Notes under the pieces: generated by a model
What the model was told of the DNA's origin: nothing
The model's input: the letters and a program-made list of their open reading frames with translations, nothing else
Databases searched by the model: none
Program-made: the position numbers and the translations under genes
NCBI GenBank assembly: GCA_033558025.1
Contig: JAUCEF010000083.1
Coordinates: 1 to 41,241 of the forward strand
Direction of reading: 5' to 3'
From: Phytophthora sp. 'mugwort'
Lineage: Eukaryota > Oomycota > Peronosporomycetes > Peronosporales > Peronosporaceae
Length of the DNA stretch: 41,241 nucleotides
In this document: positions 35,875 to 41,241 of the stretch, piece by piece
Numbering within the stretch: the first letter of the stretch is position 1
How the letters are laid out: the number at the start of each line of letters is the position of its first letter

Positions 35875-36651
35875 ATGACAATAATAAATTATATAAATAA
35901 TCAATTCACTTTTTTAGATATGGCTGAACCTTGGCAATTAGGTTTTCAAGATCCAGCAACACCTGTTATGGAAGGTATTATTAATTTTCATCATGATTTA
36001 ATGTTTTTTTTAATTATGATTACTGTATTTGTTTGTTGGATGTTATTTAGAGTTATTACTCTTTTTGATGAAAAAAAAAATAAAATTCCAGCAACAATTG
36101 TACATGGTGCTACTATTGAAATTATTTGGACTTCTATTCCAGCCTTAATTTTATTAACGGTAGCTATTCCATCTTTTGCTTTATTATATTCAATGGATGA
36201 AGTAATTGATCCTATTATTACTTTAAAAGTAATTGGTAGTCAATGGTATTGGAGTTATGAATATTCAGATAATTTAGAATTTTCTGATGAACCTTTAATT
36301 TTTGATAGTTATATGATTCAAGAAGATGATTTAGCAATAGGTCAATTTAGAATTTTAGAAGTTGATAATCGTGTGGTTGTTCCAACTAATAGTCATATTC
36401 GAGTATTAATTACTGCTTCAGATGTTTTACATTCATGGGCAATACCTTCATTAGGTATAAAATTAGATGCTTGTCCTGGTCGTTTAAATCAAACATCAAT
36501 GTTTATTAAACGTGAAGGTGTTTTTTATGGACAATGTAGTGAAATTTGTGGAGTAAATCATGGATTTATGCCTATTGTTGTAGAAGCTGTTTCATTAGAA
36601 GATTATTTAATTTGGTTAAAAAATAAAATCAATTTTGATTTTAATATATAA
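35875..36651 (+). CDS. cox2: cox2, cytochrome c oxidase subunit II
   Basis: CuA-carrying subunit of complex IV, 258 aa, intact and unsplit. Two N-terminal membrane helices ([20 protein letters not shown] and a second around [19 protein letters not shown]), then [35 protein letters not shown], and the binuclear copper site [20 protein letters not shown] with both cysteines, His, Glu and Met ligands. ATG at 35875. Confidence 0.98.
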   Translation: MTIINYINNQFTFLDMAEPWQLGFQDPATPVMEGIINFHHDLMFFLIMITVFVCWMLFRVITLFDEKKNKIPATIVHGATIEIIWTSIPALILLTVAIPSFALLYSMDEVIDPIITLKVIGSQWYWSYEYSDNLEFSDEPLIFDSYMIQEDDLAIGQFRILEVDNRVVVPTNSHIRVLITASDVLHSWAIPSLGIKLDACPGRLNQTSMFIKREGVFYGQCSEICGVNHGFMPIVVEAVSLEDYLIWLKNKINFDFNI

Positions 36652-36664
36652 TTAAAAAATTTTT

Positions 36665-36763
36665 ATGGTATTTAAAATCATTGGTATAATTTTTTTAATA
36701 TTATTACTATTTACTGATATTAAAAAATTAATTAATAAAATCAAACAATTTTTCAATAAATAA
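36665..36763 (+). CDS. orf32, candidate minimal tatA
   Basis: 32-aa ORF 13 nt after cox2. It has one hydrophobic helix ([12 protein letters not shown]) and then an amphipathic basic helix (TDIKKLINKIKQFFNK). This helix-F-G/x-x-K-K-L/P-amphipathic plan is that of TatA, the pore-forming partner of TatC, and tatC is encoded in this same genome; mitochondrial tatA is known from jakobids and diatoms. The conserved F-G is replaced by F-T and the proline by I. Very short ORFs arise by chance in A+T-rich DNA, so this is only a candidate. Confidence 0.4.
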   Translation: MVFKIIGIIFLILLLFTDIKKLINKIKQFFNK

Positions 36764-36869
36764 AAATAATTTATTTTTTTGATAATAAAAAATTAAAAAA
36801 ACCAACGCTTTTTTTGATTTAAAAATAAAATATATAATTTTGCATTTAAAATAAAATTTAAAAATATAA

Positions 36870-38351
<1,482 letters not shown>

Positions 38352-38427
38352 AAAAAATTTTTATAATTATTAATAATTAAATTAATCTTTATTAATAATT
38401 ATATTAAAAATTTTTAATTTAATTAAT

Positions 38428-38440
38428 ACCGTTTTACGGT
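38428..38440 (+). terminator. hairpin downstream of cox1
   Basis: ACCGT-TTT-ACGGT, extended by A-T and T-G pairs on each side, in a spacer (38352-38593) that is otherwise A+T only. The unusual G+C content suggests a 3'-end or processing hairpin for cox1. Further on, at 38466-38479, TATTATTTAAGAGA resembles the recurring upstream element. Confidence 0.4.
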
Positions 38441-38593
38441 GTTTTATAAAAATTTAAAATTTTTATATTATTTAAGAGAAAAAAATATTAGTAAAATTTA
38501 AATAAAAAAAAATATTAAATCTCAAAAATTAAATCAAATAAAAATTTAATTAATAACAAATTAATTATTAATAAAATAATTTAAATTATAATT

Positions 38594-39007
38594 ATGGATA
38601 TCGAAAATATTTTAATAGACTTAAACAATGACAACAATAATATTGAAAAACACGAATCACAAGAACAAACATCAAATTATATAAAATATATAATATTTAT
38701 AATAGGTGCCTTTTTTATTTTAGGTTTAACTATTTTTTTAATTTATTTCAATAGCGATTTTCCAATAGTTTCTGCATTACAGGATTTAAGGAATATCGTC
38801 GATGATGAAACTTTCAATCAAATAAAACAAGTTGTTTTAAAAATGTTACGTGAACCTGAAAAAAGGGCGGCTGGATTAAATTTATTAGAATTATTAAAAC
38901 TAACTATTCATCCAAGACATTTATTAAAAGATAATCCACAAGAATTTGAAAAAATGATGACTCATTTAATTAAAATTTTAATTTCTATTTTTAAAGAAGA
39001 TGGCTAA
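38594..39007 (+). CDS. orf137, unknown single-span membrane protein
   Basis: Not recognised. 137 aa, intact. An acidic, Asn-rich N-terminus (MDIENILIDLNNDNNNIEKH) of about 30 residues, one membrane helix YIIFIIGAFFILGLTIFLIY around 33-52, then a soluble helical domain: SALQDLRNIVDDETFNQIKQ, VVLKMLREPEKRAAGLNLLE, and a His/Leu-rich end. By the positive-inside tendency the C-terminal domain would face the matrix. It stands alone between cox1 and the convergent trnR-nad6-nad5 block and ends in a perfect hairpin. Composition is less Lys-rich than the r-protein genes. Confidence 0.65.
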   Translation: MDIENILIDLNNDNNNIEKHESQEQTSNYIKYIIFIIGAFFILGLTIFLIYFNSDFPIVSALQDLRNIVDDETFNQIKQVVLKMLREPEKRAAGLNLLELLKLTIHPRHLLKDNPQEFEKMMTHLIKILISIFKEDG

Positions 39008-39009
39008 AA

Positions 39010-39037
39010 AAACCTATTTAATTTGTTAAATAGGTTT
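39010..39037 (+). terminator. perfect 12-bp hairpin after orf137
   Basis: AAACCTATTTAA pairs perfectly with TTAAATAGGTTT around a TTTG loop, starting 3 nt after the orf137 stop. It lies at the boundary between convergent plus- and minus-strand units, the expected place for a 3'-end or processing structure. There is no T run behind it. Confidence 0.6.
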
Positions 39038-39415
39038 CTAGATATACAATATATACATTATGTAAATTTTTACCAATTAAAAACTAATTATGTGATTTTA
39101 AATTATAACTATGTTGATATTAATTTAATTTTAGTTATTGAGTATTTAATAAAAATTAATCTATTTAAATATTTATGTCATCAATAACTTATGTTAAACC
39201 ATCTTGATTAAAAGTTATAGAATTAGCAATAATAATATTCTGTATTTATATTAAATTTGTAAGTGAACGCATTCTTCTTATATTTTTTAGAATATTTATT
39301 GAAAAAATTGATTTTTTTAATTTATTATTTCTTAAAAAATTTAAATTTTATTATTTATATATAAAAATAATTGAATTATTTTTTTTTTAAGAATGAAATT
39401 TTAAATAAAACTAAT
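39038..39415. other. non-coding spacer between convergent units
   Basis: About 380 bp without a gene. I looked for a 5S rRNA and a missing tRNA-Thr and saw neither. The stretch 39181-39300 has somewhat higher complexity than typical spacer here (for example GTAAGTGAACGCATTCTTC) and could hold a small RNA; 39334-39394 is a repeat copy. Confidence 0.5.
39334..39394 (-). repeat. dispersed inverted element, copy 2
   Basis: Minus-strand counterpart of the element upstream of cox2 (35731-35797), including ATTCTTAA at the matching end. The pair lies in inverted orientation on either side of cox2-orf32-cox1-orf137. Confidence 0.75.
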
Positions 39416-39487
39416 TACAATCTCTTGGATTTGAACCAAGATTTTAAAGCTTAGAAGGCTAATACTCTACCAATTAAGTTAGATTGT
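39416..39487 (-). tRNA. trnR: tRNA-Arg (UCU)
   Basis: Minus strand, acceptor ACAATCT/AGATTGT, anticodon loop CTTCTAA (UCU), T arm CTTGG-TTCAAAT-CCAAG, discriminator A. Reads AGA, the commonest Arg codon here. Confidence 0.92.
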
Positions 39488-39504
39488 TTTAGTTTTATTA
39501 AGAA

Positions 39505-40213
39505 TTAAACAGTTTTATCTGAATATACATTAAAAATAGCTTTTAATGCATCTCGTGAAAGTTGTTTATAAATATTTTGTTTTAAAAATTTTTTTTTTTC
39601 CTTTTTAGTTAAAGTAACCGCTCCTATTAAAGCTATTAATAATATAATACCTGCAACTAAAAAAAAAAAAGCATAATAACTATATAAAATTTGTCCAATT
39701 GTTTCAATATTTGTAATAGTATCTAATTGATAGATAAAATTTTTTAAAAAGGGTTTGACATCAACAAATATTTCAAAAGTACCTTTCATACTATCGTGAA
39801 AAAAAAATAAAGTATTTACTTTTTGAGTAAAAAAAGAATTATTTATTAAATGGTAATATGATGTAAAAACTTTACTAAACATAACAAACGTTTCTAAAAA
39901 AAAAATAAAACTAATTAAAAAAATAATTGGTAAATAACCAAAATTATTTTTTATTTTATTTTTATCAATTAAAACATTAACATCTAGCATCATAATAACA
40001 AATAAAAATAATACAGTAATAGCTCCTACATAAATAATAATTAACATTATTGATAAAAATTCAATTTCAGAATTAATAATAATCCAGTTGAATTAGTAAA
40101 AACTAATATTAAAAAAAATGCAGAATATATTGTATTTGTAGAATATATTACAAATATAGCTGAAGTTAAAGCTATAGTTGAAAAAGTATAAAAGAAAATT
40201 GTTTCGAAATCCA
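39505..40213 (-). CDS. nad6: nad6, NADH dehydrogenase subunit 6, one frameshift
   Basis: Membrane subunit of complex I, about 235 aa when joined. From the ATG at 40213 it reads MDFETIFFYTFSTIALTSAI and then YSAFFLILVFTNSTG. The frame changes near 40083, where one A seems to be missing (GGATTATT for GGAATTATT), then EIEFLSIMLIIIYVGAITVL continues with FLFVIMMLD to the stop at 39505. The conserved first helices and the YVGAI-x-VLFLFVIMML segment make the identification secure. Read in the same direction as nad5. Confidence 0.92.
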
Positions 40214-40245
40214 TAATGTATTTAAATTATATAAATTTATAATTA

Positions 40246-40259
40246 TATCTTAAAAGATA
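40246..40259. promoter_or_regulatory. TATCTTAAAAGATA palindrome between nad5 and nad6
   Basis: Perfect 6+2+6 palindrome, 33 nt upstream of the nad6 ATG and 15 nt past the nad5 stop. It belongs to the same TCTT..AAGA family as the elements before nad5, atp9 and cox2. Confidence 0.3.
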
Positions 40260-40274
40260 CATATTTTATTATTT

Positions 40275-41241
40275 TTATTTAATTAATAAAAAAATAAATA
40301 AAAATAATAAAATAGTAATAATATTAAAAAAATAAATAATAGAAAAAAAAATAATATTTATTAAACAAATAATGCTAATTAACATTAATAATGAATAGTG
40401 ATAAATATAACCTGTTTGTAATAAAATTATTTTTTGACTTAAGAAAGAAAAAACGGTTATTAAACCAAAAGGACCACACATTTCAATTAAACCTTTATCA
40501 ATCATTTTATATGTTACATTATAACCAACTTTTAATATATATTGATTAATAAATTCATAATAAATTTTATCAAAATACCATTTTCTATTTAAAAAATTAT
40601 AAAAATAAAGACCATATTTTGAAATTTTTAAGTTATATAAAAATCTAAATTTAAAAAAATATAAATAAAAGGCACAAATAAGCCACAAAAACTTAAAATA
40701 ACAGGTAATAATTTAAAAAATGTTGGTAAAATTCAGCATCAATCATTTGATTATTAAATGGATTTATATAAATTGAGTTATTCCAAAAATTTGAACCCTA
40801 ACCCAACAAACATATCTTTAGAAATATAACCTATAAAAATACTACCAAATGCTAAAACTCCTAAAGGAATACCCATTTCTAATGGAACATCATGTGCATT
40901 TTTAATAACATTTTTATAGGCATTAGTTTCACTTAAAAAAGCAAAAAATAATAAACGTGTTGAATAGAATGCCGTAAAAAATGCACCAATAGTACCCAAC
41001 CAATAAGCAAAATGACCTGTTTCACTAAAACTTGAAAATGCAACTTCTAATATTAAATCTTTAGAATAAAAACCAGTTAAAAAAGGAAAACCCATTAAAG
41101 ATAATGAACCTATTAAAAACATTATATAAGTAAAAGGTAAAATTCTTCTTAAACCACCCATTTTTCTTATATCTTGTTCATCACCCATAGCATGAATTAC
41201 AGCACCGGAACATAAAAATAATAATGCTTTAAAATATGCAT
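40275..41241 (-). CDS. nad5: nad5, 3' part, two frameshifts
   Basis: C-terminal half of Nad5 from the window edge. In frame from 41241 it reads [20 protein letters not shown] then [34 protein letters not shown] and KDMFVGLG. One extra G at 40796-40798 breaks the frame before [20 protein letters not shown], and one missing T near 40730 breaks it again before [16 protein letters not shown]. The tail [20 protein letters not shown] and [15 protein letters not shown] is a standard Nad5 ending. The gene continues outside the window; its first 44 codons are at the left edge. Confidence 0.92.

Noticed and set aside
39038..39415. A 5S rRNA gene in the spacer
   Set aside because: I could not find the conserved 5S loop sequences or a pairing terminal helix on either strand. 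A covariance search allowing permuted 5S could still change this.

Overview
The window is most of one mitochondrial genome from a protist. It is extremely A+T rich. It encodes two eubacterial-type rRNAs, 25 tRNAs, the core respiratory chain (nad1-7, nad4L, nad9, nad11, cob, cox1-3, atp1, atp6, atp8, atp9), a large set of ribosomal proteins and the Tat translocase subunit tatC. The mitochondrial atp1, nad11 and tatC, the bacterial-like r-protein run and the absence of a threonine tRNA all point to a stramenopile. A heterotrophic lineage such as a bicosoecid (Cafeteria-like) or a chrysophyte is possible, but the exact group cannot be fixed by eye. TGA, TAA and TAG all behave as stops and the only tryptophan tRNA has a CCA anticodon, so the standard code fits; cox1 probably starts on a non-ATG codon.

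Layout. 1-5254, minus strand: 5' end of nad5, then atp1, trnE, nad4, trnH, an L10-like ORF and nad7. 5370-13115, plus strand: nad2, trnF, rps10, four tRNAs, rps12, rps7, cox3, atp6, trnD, nad3, atp9, nad9, cob. 13123-18832: a large inverted repeat carrying nad11-nad1-nad4L in both arms, meeting tail to tail at a palindrome near 16015. The left nad11 copy is 5'-truncated; the right copy is full length and extends past the repeat. 19343-21483: two trnL, a broken tatC, a broken rpl31-like gene, trnC, trnS, rps11 and rps13. 21512-28301, plus strand: rpl2, rps19, rps3 (two ORFs), rpl16, trnI(CAU), an S1-like ORF, atp8, trnK, trnA, rps14, rps8, rpl6, rps2, rps4, and an ORF made largely of 24 hexapeptide repeats that seems to carry the missing tail of Rps4. 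28330-35282: LSU, five tRNAs, rpl14, rpl5, tRNAs, an unknown membrane ORF, a repeat-rich non-coding region, SSU and trnW. 35875-39007: cox2, a 32-codon TatA-like ORF, cox1 and an unknown ORF. 39416-41241, minus strand: trnR, nad6 and the 3' part of nad5. The two window ends are both inside nad5 and do not meet; roughly 0.8 kb of nad5 is missing, so the complete molecule would be about 42 kb if nothing else is absent.

The most important caution is reading-frame quality. From about 9.58 to 20.46 kb, and again from about 40.08 to 40.80 kb, nearly every protein gene carries single-base indels, mostly in short homopolymers, while genes elsewhere are nearly all intact. The inverted-repeat arms have different indels at most sites, and one arm usually keeps the frame where the other loses it. 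That is what unpolished long-read sequence looks like, rather than biology. The split rps3, rps4 and rps7 are each one base away from fusion and must be read in that light.

The observations I consider most worth pursuing are the Phe/Gln/Asn hexapeptide-repeat insertion next to or inside Rps4, the palindromic junction of the inverted repeat, a pair of inverted non-coding elements flanking the cox2-cox1 block, a recurring TTCTTTAAGAA-type palindrome before several genes, and the candidate mitochondrial tatA and rpl31.
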